NCBI RefSeq assembly: GCF_041915215.1
Contig: NZ_JAYSBV010000001.1
Origin: Zoogloea sp021286885
Lineage (GTDB): Bacteria > Pseudomonadota > Gammaproteobacteria > Burkholderiales > Rhodocyclaceae
DNA length: 64,000 nucleotides
Direction: 5' to 3' (one strand)
The position numbers were made by a program, and so were the translations under genes. Of the stretch, positions 25,579 to 34,211 are shown piece by piece; position 1 is the first letter of the stretch; each line of letters begins with the position of its first letter. The notes under the pieces were generated by a model. That model was given only the letters and a program-made list of their open reading frames with translations, was not told the DNA's origin and ran no database searches.

Positions 25579-25601
25579 GGCTTTTGGGCCATCATCCCCG
25601 A

Positions 25602-25635
25602 CCCGGCCGCCAGCCCCTGGCGGGCCGGGTTTTTT
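25602..25635 (+). terminator. Terminator between the porin and FMN-binding genes
   Basis: CCCGGCC-GCCAG-CCC-CTGGC-GGGCCGGG hairpin with one bulge, followed by T6. It should reduce transcription of the downstream flavin genes relative to the peroxidase unless a further promoter exists. Confidence 0.8.
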
Positions 25636-25656
25636 AGCGTGTACCGGAGAACATCC

Positions 25657-26232
25657 ATGAGCCGATCCAGCGATGCCTGGAGCAGCATTCCCCTGGCGAG
25701 CCTGGCCGCTGCCCTGCCCGCCCTGGCCACCCTCACCCCGCCCAGCGCCCAGGCCGCCCAGTACCTGAGCATCGAGCAGGCCCAGAAGGCCGCCTTCCCC
25801 GAGGCCGACCGCTTCGAAGCCCGGGTGCTGCGCCCCACCCCCGAACAGCAGCGCGCCCTGGACGCCCTGGCCCCCGTGCGCCAGCGGGGCGAAGTGCGCC
25901 AGATCGAAGCCTGGGCCGGCACCCAGCGCCTGGGCACCCTGTATGTGGATGACGTGATCGGGAAGGTGGAATGGATCACCTACGCCCTCGCGCTGGGGCC
26001 TGACGGGAGCGTGCGCAACCTGGAAATCCTGGAGTACCGGGAAACCCACGGCTTTGAAGTACGCACCCCCAGCTGGCGCAAGCAGTTTGCCGGCCACAAG
26101 GCCGACGCGCCCCTGCACTTTGGCGAAGACATCAAGAACATCAGCGGCGCCACCCTCTCGTGCAGCCACCTGACTGCCGGCGTCCAGCGCCTGCTGTGGC
26201 TCCACACCCAGGGCAACCGCATCCCCCGCTAG
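25657..26232 (+). CDS. Periplasmic FMN-binding domain protein, ApbE target
   Basis: A 191-residue precursor with a signal-like N-terminus (SIPLASLAAALPALATLTPPSAQA) and an FMN-binding domain ending in NISGATLSCSHLTAGVQRLL. S-G-A-T-L-S is the motif in which ApbE attaches FMN to the Thr, as in NqrC and RnfG. DVIGKVEWITYALALGPDGSVRNLEILEYRETHG is the preceding strand pair. The protein would carry one covalent flavin in the periplasm and pass electrons between a membrane cytochrome and an acceptor. GGAG eight bases before the ATG at 25657 supports the start. apbE follows after 10 bases. Confidence 0.85.
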   Translation: MSRSSDAWSSIPLASLAAALPALATLTPPSAQAAQYLSIEQAQKAAFPEADRFEARVLRPTPEQQRALDALAPVRQRGEVRQIEAWAGTQRLGTLYVDDVIGKVEWITYALALGPDGSVRNLEILEYRETHGFEVRTPSWRKQFAGHKADAPLHFGEDIKNISGATLSCSHLTAGVQRLLWLHTQGNRIPR

Positions 26233-26242
26233 ATCGCCCGGC

Positions 26243-27172
26243 ATGGGCCTTGAGCGGATGCGCCCCGGGCTGGGCACCTATGTGAGCGTGCACGCCGAAG
26301 CGCTGCCAGATGCGCCACCCGGGGCTCTGGAAACGGCCTTGGAGGCTGGGTTTAGCGCCATCCAGACGGTGCATGAGGCCATGAGTTTTTACTCAAGCCT
26401 CAGCGATCTGGCCCGGCTGCGCGGCGCCCCACCGGGCACGCCCGTCCAGGTTTCGCCCCACACCTGGGCGGTGCTCGCCCTGGCGCTGGAACTGGCCGAA
26501 GCCAGCCAAGGCCTGTTTGACCCCAGCATCGCCCCGCAACTGGTACTCAGCGGCGCCCTGCCCCCGCCCACCCAGGCCCTGCCACCGGACCCTACGGGCA
26601 GCTGGCAGGACATCCGGCTCCTGCCCGATCACCACGTATGCTGCACCCGCAGCCTGTGGCTGGATCTGGGTGGCATCGCCAAAGGCTACGCGGTGGATCT
26701 GGCCCTGGCCGCCCTGCACGCCCGAGGCATGGTGGCAGCTACCGTAAATGCAGGCGGCGATCTGGCCTGTTTCGGGGCCTGCCCCCTGCTGCTCCAGATC
26801 CGCCCCCCGGCCCAGCCCAACACCCCCCAGCCCCTGGGCTGGCTCCAGAACGGCGCGGCGGCCACCTCGGGAGATGCCTTTTTTGGGCGCCCCCAGGCAC
26901 CCGCCCACGCCCCGGTGGTACATCCCCGCACCGGCCTGCGCCCCCCCAGCCCGCGCAGCATCACGGTGCTCGCGCCCCGCTGTGCCCTGGCCGACGGGAT
27001 CACCAAAATTCTGGCCCTATGCCCCCCTGGGCCACCACCCGCCTGGCTGGATGCATTACTGCTCAAATACGCCGCCCACGCCGCCGTGCTGGATGAACAT
27101 GCTAACCTGCGCGCCAGTCCGGGCTTCTGGCAAGCCCTGGGGCATCCGGCCACCCCCGTGGCCCCGGCCTAG
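26243..27172 (+). CDS. apbE: ApbE family FAD:protein FMN transferase
   Basis: A 309-residue enzyme that transfers FMN from FAD onto Thr/Ser of target proteins. Family motifs: LDLGGIAKGYAVD, VNAGGDLACFG, TSGDAFF and the magnesium-binding ALADGITKIL. PGLGTYVSVHAEA is the usual N-terminal MGT-like strand. Oddly, no signal peptide or lipobox precedes this domain, whereas most ApbE proteins act in the periplasm. Immediate neighbours are its likely substrate (FMN-binding protein) and a DUF4405-like membrane protein. The sequence is unusually rich in Pro and Ala. Confidence 0.88.
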   Translation: MGLERMRPGLGTYVSVHAEALPDAPPGALETALEAGFSAIQTVHEAMSFYSSLSDLARLRGAPPGTPVQVSPHTWAVLALALELAEASQGLFDPSIAPQLVLSGALPPPTQALPPDPTGSWQDIRLLPDHHVCCTRSLWLDLGGIAKGYAVDLALAALHARGMVAATVNAGGDLACFGACPLLLQIRPPAQPNTPQPLGWLQNGAAATSGDAFFGRPQAPAHAPVVHPRTGLRPPSPRSITVLAPRCALADGITKILALCPPGPPPAWLDALLLKYAAHAAVLDEHANLRASPGFWQALGHPATPVAPA

Positions 27173-27210
27173 GGCCGGCTGCCCTGCTCCGCATTCGTTT
27201 TTTGTGACCC

Positions 27211-27672
27211 ATGGCTGAACATCTGCACGCTCGCCCCCGTAAATCCGTCCGTCCCGGCCGCCAGCAGCGCGGCATGAACTACCTGGCCAGCGGCCTGCTA
27301 CTCGGGAGCGGCGCCCTGTGGCTGGTGGCCCATTACCTGCTGCCCCTCCCCGAGTTTGCCGCCCGCCACCCCCTGGAGCCCTGGGCGATGCGGGTGCACG
27401 GCGCCGCCGTGCTGTTGGCCATGCTGGTACTGGGCAGCCTGTGGACACCCCACCTCCAGGCCGCCTGGAAGCAGCGGCGCCACCTGGGCACCGGCCTCGT
27501 GCTGGGCGGCAGCTGGCTCGCCCTGGCCCTGAGCGGCTACGGGCTGTATTACGTGGCCGATGAAGACCTGCGCGCCAGCCTGAGCCTGGTGCACTGGGGC
27601 TGGGGCCTGGCGCTGCCCGTGCTGCTGGGGCTGCATCTGGTCCAGGCCCAGCGGGCGCGCCGCCCGGCTTAG
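27211..27672 (+). CDS. Four-TM DUF4405-like membrane protein, possible cytochrome b
   Basis: 153 residues with a basic N-terminus and four membrane segments (about 24-43, 62-83, 92-113, 125-145). His residues fall in the membrane parts: RVHGAAVLLAML in helix 2 and LVHWGWGLALPVLLGLHL in helix 4, suitable for haem b. SGYGLYYV between helices 3 and 4 resembles DUF4405, a family reported to co-occur with FMN-binding proteins and ApbE in flavin-based transmembrane electron-transfer systems. It would carry electrons from the quinone pool to the periplasmic flavoprotein. Start at 27211 is taken as given; M at 27274 is an alternative. Confidence 0.65.
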   Translation: MAEHLHARPRKSVRPGRQQRGMNYLASGLLLGSGALWLVAHYLLPLPEFAARHPLEPWAMRVHGAAVLLAMLVLGSLWTPHLQAAWKQRRHLGTGLVLGGSWLALALSGYGLYYVADEDLRASLSLVHWGWGLALPVLLGLHLVQAQRARRPA

Positions 27673-27695
27673 GCACCCAACTGAAGCACCCGCGG

Positions 27696-28934
27696 TCACG
27701 CGTCCGGCTCTGGCTCAGGCCCGGGCCGGGGCCCTGCCCAAGGCAGGCGCTGCCTCTGGGCCTGGTCGTGCCAGCGCTCTTCTTCTTCGTGGATGTAGCG
27801 CTGGGTGGTGCGGGCGTCGGTGTGGCGGGCATCCTTTTGCACGTAGCGCTGATCCATCCCCGCATCCAGTTTGGCGGTGATGCCCGTATGGCGGCCCCAG
27901 TGGGCGGAGGCGGCGCGCAGCTTTTCTTTCTTGTGCTCGGCCTCAGGGGGCAGCAGTTCGGCTGCGGCCCAGAAAATCTTTTTGAGGATCTGGTTGAGCC
28001 GGCGGGCAGTGATGGGGCTGCCGTCTTTCAAGGACACCAGGAGCGGGCTGGTGTCGTCGCGCCGGGGCACCGCACTCATGCGCCGGTGCTTGCGGTAGCG
28101 CACCAGGGCCTGCAGCATGTCTTCGGCCACAGGCACCTTGGCCTTCTTGCCGCCCTTGCCCACCACATGCCACCACCACAGCCCCCGCTCCTCGCGGAAG
28201 CTGTTCATCCGGTGGCTTTCCAGCTCCCCGGCCCGGGGGGCCAGCATGTAGAGCATGGCCACGATGAAGCGGGCCCGCTCGTATTCGTCCTGCTCCCGCT
28301 CGGAGCCCCGGGGCATGGCCTCGATGGTGGCGGTCACGGCGTCCCACATCTGGGCATCCAGAAAGCGCTCGACCTTGTCCATCTCGTCGGTCTGGCTCAC
28401 TGCCCGAGTTGGGCCGGTTTCGGTGGACAGCTTGCGCCGACGCTGACGAATCAGACCCAGGGGATTGCCCATCAGATAGCCCCCATCCACCAGATAACTC
28501 ATGAGGGAGTTGATGGCGGCCAGGGTGGTCAGCACCGCACTTTCCTTGAGCGGGCCGACGAACGGTTTCCAGCGCTCGCTACGCCGGTCGGCCTTGGGGC
28601 CACACCAGCGCTCGGCGGGCTGGGGGTCGGCCAAAAAGGTGATGTAGGCCTCGAAATCCTGGCGATTGAGGCTGGAGAGAGGCTTGCCGCGTTCGATCAG
28701 CGACCACAGCAGCAGGCGTTCGCATTCCCGCTGGTAGATCCGCGCTGTGCCAGGCGAGCGGTCATATTCGGCCAAAAAACAGCGCATGGCATCTGCATCA
28801 TTGGCGGCCTCCAGCTGCAGACGGACCGGATCTGCGCGATTTTCTCCGTTTTTTCCATCCAAATCAGCAGGAATGACGATATCATCGATAGGGCGTATCG
28901 CAATGATACAGTGTGACTTTTTTTGCATATTCAT
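27696..28934 (-). CDS. Stand-alone tyrosine recombinase/integrase
   Basis: A 412-residue recombinase. An N-terminal core-binding (SAM-like) domain spans about 45-155 (RSPGTARIYQRECERLLLWSLIERGK) and the catalytic domain about 190-385 with Arg234 (APRAGELESHRM), Lys260/263, His345 and Arg348 (SAHWGRHT), His371 and Tyr380 (ARTTQRYIH), so all catalytic residues are present. A Pro-rich tail ends the protein. No phage or island genes adjoin it and no att duplication was found; it may be a chromosomal XerC/D-like recombinase or the last gene of a lost element. It converges on the DUF4405-like gene. Confidence 0.88.
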   Translation of the reverse strand: MNMQKKSHCIIAIRPIDDIVIPADLDGKNGENRADPVRLQLEAANDADAMRCFLAEYDRSPGTARIYQRECERLLLWSLIERGKPLSSLNRQDFEAYITFLADPQPAERWCGPKADRRSERWKPFVGPLKESAVLTTLAAINSLMSYLVDGGYLMGNPLGLIRQRRRKLSTETGPTRAVSQTDEMDKVERFLDAQMWDAVTATIEAMPRGSEREQDEYERARFIVAMLYMLAPRAGELESHRMNSFREERGLWWWHVVGKGGKKAKVPVAEDMLQALVRYRKHRRMSAVPRRDDTSPLLVSLKDGSPITARRLNQILKKIFWAAAELLPPEAEHKKEKLRAASAHWGRHTGITAKLDAGMDQRYVQKDARHTDARTTQRYIHEEEERWHDQAQRQRLPWAGPRPGPEPEPDA

Positions 28935-29003
28935 GAGCGCAGTTTAAGCCCACCGCGTTCCCACCGGGGATGGCATCCAGGGCTTATACAGTTTTGTACA
29001 GGG

Positions 29004-29038
29004 TTGCCACTGTAAGTTTACTGTATATACTTACAGTC
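29004..29038 (+). promoter_or_regulatory. Promoter overlapped by a near-consensus LexA (SOS) box
   Basis: TTGCCA (29004-29009) and TATACT (29026-29031) are 16 bases apart on the plus strand. TACTGTATATACTTACAGTC (29019-29038) contains CTGT-N8-ACAG and closely follows the classical SOS box. It also forms part of a longer inverted repeat ACTGTAAGT-N11-ACTTACAGT (29009-29037). Overlap with the -10 box is typical of LexA repression; the plus-strand small gene at 29121 is the likely target, the integrase gene on the other side an alternative. Confidence 0.7.
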
Positions 29039-29120
29039 ATCGGCACACACAATTCTGAACCAGTCCCGGTCATCTGCCCAGCCAGGCAGTACCCCGGTCA
29101 ATAACGTAACGGAGGCTTCG

Positions 29121-29444
29121 ATGATGGACCGTCTGATTTCCCGGATTCTGTTGGTAGCTGGCCTGGGGGCTGGCGTCTGGCTCGCCCAGGGGGCCCAGCA
29201 TGAGGCCGCTGTCGCCTTGCTCTTGAGCCTTATGGGGGCGGGGCTGCTGCGGCGCATGGGCCCAACCCTGCCTGGGCAACACAAGGCCGATGAGGCGCCA
29301 CGCCCCTGGCTGAACACCTGGAACCAGGGCTGGGTTCAGCGCTGGCGCGCCGGCGGCGGCAGCTTCTCGAGAAAATCCACCACTTCACTTTCCAGCTTGG
29401 ATCGACGCATGGGCGGCAAGCTCTGCCAGATCCGCTTTCCGTAA
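29121..29444 (+). CDS. Small membrane protein, likely SOS-induced, overlapping dinG
   Basis: A 107-residue frame starting ATGATG with GGAGG five bases upstream, about 80 bases after an SOS-type promoter. Residues 5-22 and 27-43 (ILLVAGLGAGVWLAQ; EAAVALLLSLMGAGLL) form a two-helix membrane hairpin; the rest is polar and basic. The last 109 bases overlap the end of dinG on the opposite strand, so the C-terminus may be incidental. No family recognised. Small membrane proteins under LexA (such as TisB) depolarise membranes in other bacteria; any such role here is conjecture. Confidence 0.6.
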   Translation: MMDRLISRILLVAGLGAGVWLAQGAQHEAAVALLLSLMGAGLLRRMGPTLPGQHKADEAPRPWLNTWNQGWVQRWRAGGGSFSRKSTTSLSSLDRRMGGKLCQIRFP

Positions 29445-31294
29445 GGCTTGCTGAGCATGCGGGGGTCGCAGATGCACAGCACCCCCTTGTCCCGCTCGGT
29501 ACGAATCAGGCGCCCGGCGCCCTGCTTCATGTTGATCACTGCCCGGGGCAGTTGATACTCCATAAAGGGGCTGCGGCCGCCCTTCTTGATGTGCTCGATG
29601 CGTGCGGCCAGCACGGGATCATCGGGCGGGGTGAACGGAAACTTGTCGATCACCACCACCGAGAGCGCATCACCGGGCACATCCACCCCTTCCCAAAAGC
29701 TCTGGCTGGCCACCAGCACCGCATTGCCCAGCTTGCGAAAGCGTTCGAGCAGTTCGGTGCGGGAGGTATCCCCCTGCAGCAGCAAGGGCAGCTTGAGTTT
29801 GTCCCGCTCCAGCCATTCACCCAGCAACTCATGGATGCGGCGCATGGCGCGCAGCGAGGTGCACAGCACAAAGCAGCGTCCCTGGGCTGCCCGAATCAGC
29901 GGATAGGCAGCTTTGGCCACCATGTCCGGGTAGTTGGGGCTATTCGGGTCGGGCATGTTCTGGGGCGCGTAGAGCACTGCCTGACTCGGGTAATCGAAGG
30001 GACTGCCCCACACCGCCGTTTCGATGGGCGGCTCTACCCAGTTGAGGCCCAGTTCGTGGCAGTAGTGGTTGAAATCCCGCCCCACCGCCAGAGTGGCCGA
30101 GGCAAAGATCCAGGCCCGGGGATGGCCGTCCATCTGGCGCTTGAAGATGCTGGCAATCGACAGGGGCGTGGCGTTAAGGCTCAGGGTCTGGCTGAAGACT
30201 TCAACCCAGCGTATCCAGTCTTTGTCTTGCTCGCCGGCAATCCAGCGCTCCAGGCGCTCGTCGATTTCCTGGCTGCGGCGCAGGCAGTTGGCCAGACCTT
30301 CGGAGCGCTGGGCCTGGGTTTCGAGGATGTGGGTGAAGTTTTGCAGTTCGTCCTGGAGCTTGGCCACCGCATCGTGGAAGGCGATGTTCTCTTGCAGCTG
30401 GGAGTGGGCAAACCGGGCGTTTTCGGTCTGGATGCTGAGGCGCAGATCCCGGGCGGCTTTTTCCACATTGCGGGTGGCGTCCAGCAGGCTGAGGCAATCC
30501 CGGGCACCGGCGATGGTTTCGGAACGGGTATCCCGGGCCAGTTCCAGCACCTGGGCGGTGGAAACGCTCTCCCCGAAGAACAGGCTGGCCACTTCGGGCA
30601 ACTGGTGGGCTTCGTCAAATACCACCGCATTGCAGGCGGGCAGCAGCTCGCCCATGCCCCCATCCTTGAGCATCACGTCGGCAAAAAAGAGGTGATGATT
30701 GACCACCACCACATCGGCCTCCATGGCCTTGCGCCGGGCTTCGGCCACAAAGCATTCTTTGATGTTGGGGCAGTCCTGGCCCAGGCAGTTGTCCCGGGAC
30801 GAGGTGGCAAACATCCAGGCGGCCGCATCTTCGGGCACTTCAACGCACTCGGCTTTATCACCGGTCTGGGTGCGCTCCGCATGGCGCCCGATGGCGCGCA
30901 GGTAGGCGGCATCTTCGGGGGTCTGGAAACGCCCATCAGAAAGATTGCGGGTGAGGTGGTAGTGGCAGATGTAGTTGCTGCGCCCCTTGAGCAAGGCCGT
31001 GGTGACCGGCACCTTGAGGGCTGCCCGCACGGTGGGCAGATCCCGGTTGAAGAGCTGGTCCTGAAGGGTCTTGGTGCCGGTGGAGATGAGCACCTTTCCC
31101 CCGCTCATGAGGGCGGGCACCAGATAGGCGTAGGTCTTGCCGGTGCCGGTGCCGGCTTCAGCCACCAGCACTCCGTTGCGAGTCAGGGCATCGGCAATCC
31201 GGCCAGCCATTTCAAGCTGCTGGGGACGCGCTGCAAAACCAGGAATGGCCCGGGCCAGGGGGCCGTCCGGGGCAAAAGCTGTATGAATGTCCAT
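29336..31294 (-). CDS. dinG: ATP-dependent DNA helicase DinG/YoaA type
   Basis: A 652-residue XPD-like 5'-3' helicase. Walker A AEAGTGTGKT (46-53), four Cys for a 4Fe-4S cluster (110, 170, 175, 181), VVVNHHLFFAD, DEAH box (VVFDEAHQLPE), and the C-terminal ASQSFWEGVDVPGD, and QGAGRLIRTERDKG motifs are intact. Such helicases remove R-loops and G4 structures and help with replication-blocking damage. No LexA box lies in front of this gene; it follows zapE by about 70 bases. YoaA is the closer-sized relative; the name dinG is used for the family. Confidence 0.9.
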   Translation of the reverse strand: MDIHTAFAPDGPLARAIPGFAARPQQLEMAGRIADALTRNGVLVAEAGTGTGKTYAYLVPALMSGGKVLISTGTKTLQDQLFNRDLPTVRAALKVPVTTALLKGRSNYICHYHLTRNLSDGRFQTPEDAAYLRAIGRHAERTQTGDKAECVEVPEDAAAWMFATSSRDNCLGQDCPNIKECFVAEARRKAMEADVVVVNHHLFFADVMLKDGGMGELLPACNAVVFDEAHQLPEVASLFFGESVSTAQVLELARDTRSETIAGARDCLSLLDATRNVEKAARDLRLSIQTENARFAHSQLQENIAFHDAVAKLQDELQNFTHILETQAQRSEGLANCLRRSQEIDERLERWIAGEQDKDWIRWVEVFSQTLSLNATPLSIASIFKRQMDGHPRAWIFASATLAVGRDFNHYCHELGLNWVEPPIETAVWGSPFDYPSQAVLYAPQNMPDPNSPNYPDMVAKAAYPLIRAAQGRCFVLCTSLRAMRRIHELLGEWLERDKLKLPLLLQGDTSRTELLERFRKLGNAVLVASQSFWEGVDVPGDALSVVVIDKFPFTPPDDPVLAARIEHIKKGGRSPFMEYQLPRAVINMKQGAGRLIRTERDKGVLCICDPRMLSKPYGKRIWQSLPPMRRSKLESEVVDFLEKLPPPARQR

Positions 31295-31367
31295 GCCACA
31301 GATTACCGCGAAGGCCGGGTGGGCGCCAAGGCCGATGGGCGGCCCGGGCGCGGGTTGGGCTCAAAAA

Positions 31368-32480
31368 TCAGAGCAGTCGGTGGGGCTCGGCCAGGTAATC
31401 CCGGGAGCGCATTTCGATCAGGCGGCTCACGGTGCGCTGGAACTCGTTGGCCTGGTGGCCTTCCCGGTACAGGTCGTAGGCCTCGCAGTCGGCGCTCATC
31501 AGGAGCTTGACCCGGTGATCGTAAAGCACGTCGATCAGCCAGGTGAAGCGCCGGGCCTGGGAGGCCATGCCGGCATTCATCCGGGGCACCCGCGAAAGGA
31601 TCAAGGTGTGATGTTCCCGGGCGATTTCGAGGTAATCGTTTTGCGAACGGGGGCCGTCGCACAGGGTTTCAAAATCGAACCAGATCACCCCCGCTGCCTT
31701 GCGCTGCACCTTGAGCTGACGCTCCAGGATTTCCACCTCGCCGGTTTCGCCCTCGGTGCCGGCGATCTTGTAGAAATCTTCGGCCAGGCGCGCATCGGCG
31801 GCATCGTCGCCGGGCACCAGGAAGGCCTGGATGGTTTCCAGGGTGCGTAGCCGGTAGTCGGTGCCGTGATCCACTTCCAGCACGTCAAAACGCTGCTTGA
31901 TGAACTCGATGGTGGGCAAGAAATTGATGCGCTGCAGCCCGTTCGGGTAGAGCCCGTCCGGCGGGTAGTTGGAGGTCATCACGAAGATGGTGCCGCGCTC
32001 GAACAGGGCTTCCAGCAGGCGCCCGAGGATCATCGCATCGGCGATGTCGGAGACGTGGAATTCGTCAAAGCACAGCAGGCGCGCTTCCTGGGCGATCCGG
32101 TCGGCCACCTTCTGGAGCGGGTCGGGCTCGTGGTTGAGCTTGCGCAGATCGTTCTGCACTTCCTGCATGAAGGCATGGAAGTGCACCCGGCGCTTGCGCT
32201 TGTAGGGCACCGAATCGTAGAAGCAATCCATCAGAAAGCTCTTGCCACGCCCCACGCCCCCCCAGAAGTAAACGCTGCGGGGCTGCCTGGGGCGGGCAAA
32301 CATCTTGCGCAGGGTGCCACGCCGGGCGGCTTTGAAGCCGATGAGTTCGGTGTACAGGCCTTGCAGGCGCTGGGCGGCGGCGCGCTGGGCCGGGTCGGAC
32401 TTGTAGCCCCGCTCCTTCAACTGGGAATCGTAGGCGTCGAGCATGCCGTTTTCGGCAACATTGAGGATACGGTGGGGCAT
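31368..32480 (-). CDS. zapE: Cell division ATPase ZapE (AFG1 family)
   Basis: A 370-residue AFG1-like P-loop ATPase: VYFWGGVGRGKSFLMDCFYD (Walker A GGVGRGKS), LLCFDEFHVSDIADAMILGRLL (Walker B) and FVMTSNYPPDGLYPNGLQR. ZapE acts at the Z-ring during division in E. coli. AGGA four bases before the ATG at 32480 supports the start. It is placed downstream of the 2-oxoglutarate dehydrogenase genes, an order common in betaproteobacteria. Confidence 0.93.
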   Translation of the reverse strand: MPHRILNVAENGMLDAYDSQLKERGYKSDPAQRAAAQRLQGLYTELIGFKAARRGTLRKMFARPRQPRSVYFWGGVGRGKSFLMDCFYDSVPYKRKRRVHFHAFMQEVQNDLRKLNHEPDPLQKVADRIAQEARLLCFDEFHVSDIADAMILGRLLEALFERGTIFVMTSNYPPDGLYPNGLQRINFLPTIEFIKQRFDVLEVDHGTDYRLRTLETIQAFLVPGDDAADARLAEDFYKIAGTEGETGEVEILERQLKVQRKAAGVIWFDFETLCDGPRSQNDYLEIAREHHTLILSRVPRMNAGMASQARRFTWLIDVLYDHRVKLLMSADCEAYDLYREGHQANEFQRTVSRLIEMRSRDYLAEPHRLL

Positions 32481-32633
32481 GATCCTGGAATCCTGAAACT
32501 CTGCGGGGTCGGGGCCATGGCCCCAGATGGGAACAGGGGTGGCAAGGCAGATTGCCTGACCACCCCTGCATGCTGGCCCCGGGCCGGGGAGCGACCCGGG
32601 GCCAACCGTATTACTTAGCTGCCGAGCAGCCGC

Positions 32634-34058
<1,425 letters not shown>

Positions 34059-34211
34059 GATGTCTTCCATGGTGGGGCGCGGGCCGAGGGGTGCCCCGGC
34101 CCGCGCCGGGTTTCAACCGATGTCACCACCGGCCCGCATCAGATGGATGCAGGCCGGCAGATGCTCAGAAAGCAGAAAGGATTCCGATTCCGGGCGTGAA
34201 ACAGACGTGAA

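Noticed and set aside
22765..26277. A 1170-residue open frame antisense to the peroxidase, porin and FMN-binding genes
   Set aside because: Gly/Ala/Val/His-rich low-complexity translation typical of the antisense of GC-rich genes, without domain motifs. The same applies to the long antisense frames at 35492-38305, 40705-43089, 53687-56287 and 6564-8978.
28904..28910. TGTATCA (inverse) near the integrase start, as a match to the repeats at 15031
   Set aside because: A 7-mer is expected several times in 64 kb, so the single match carries no weight.
31295..31367. LexA box directly before dinG
   Set aside because: The gap between zapE and dinG holds no CTGT-N8-ACAG; the only SOS box is at 29019, beyond the 3' end of dinG.
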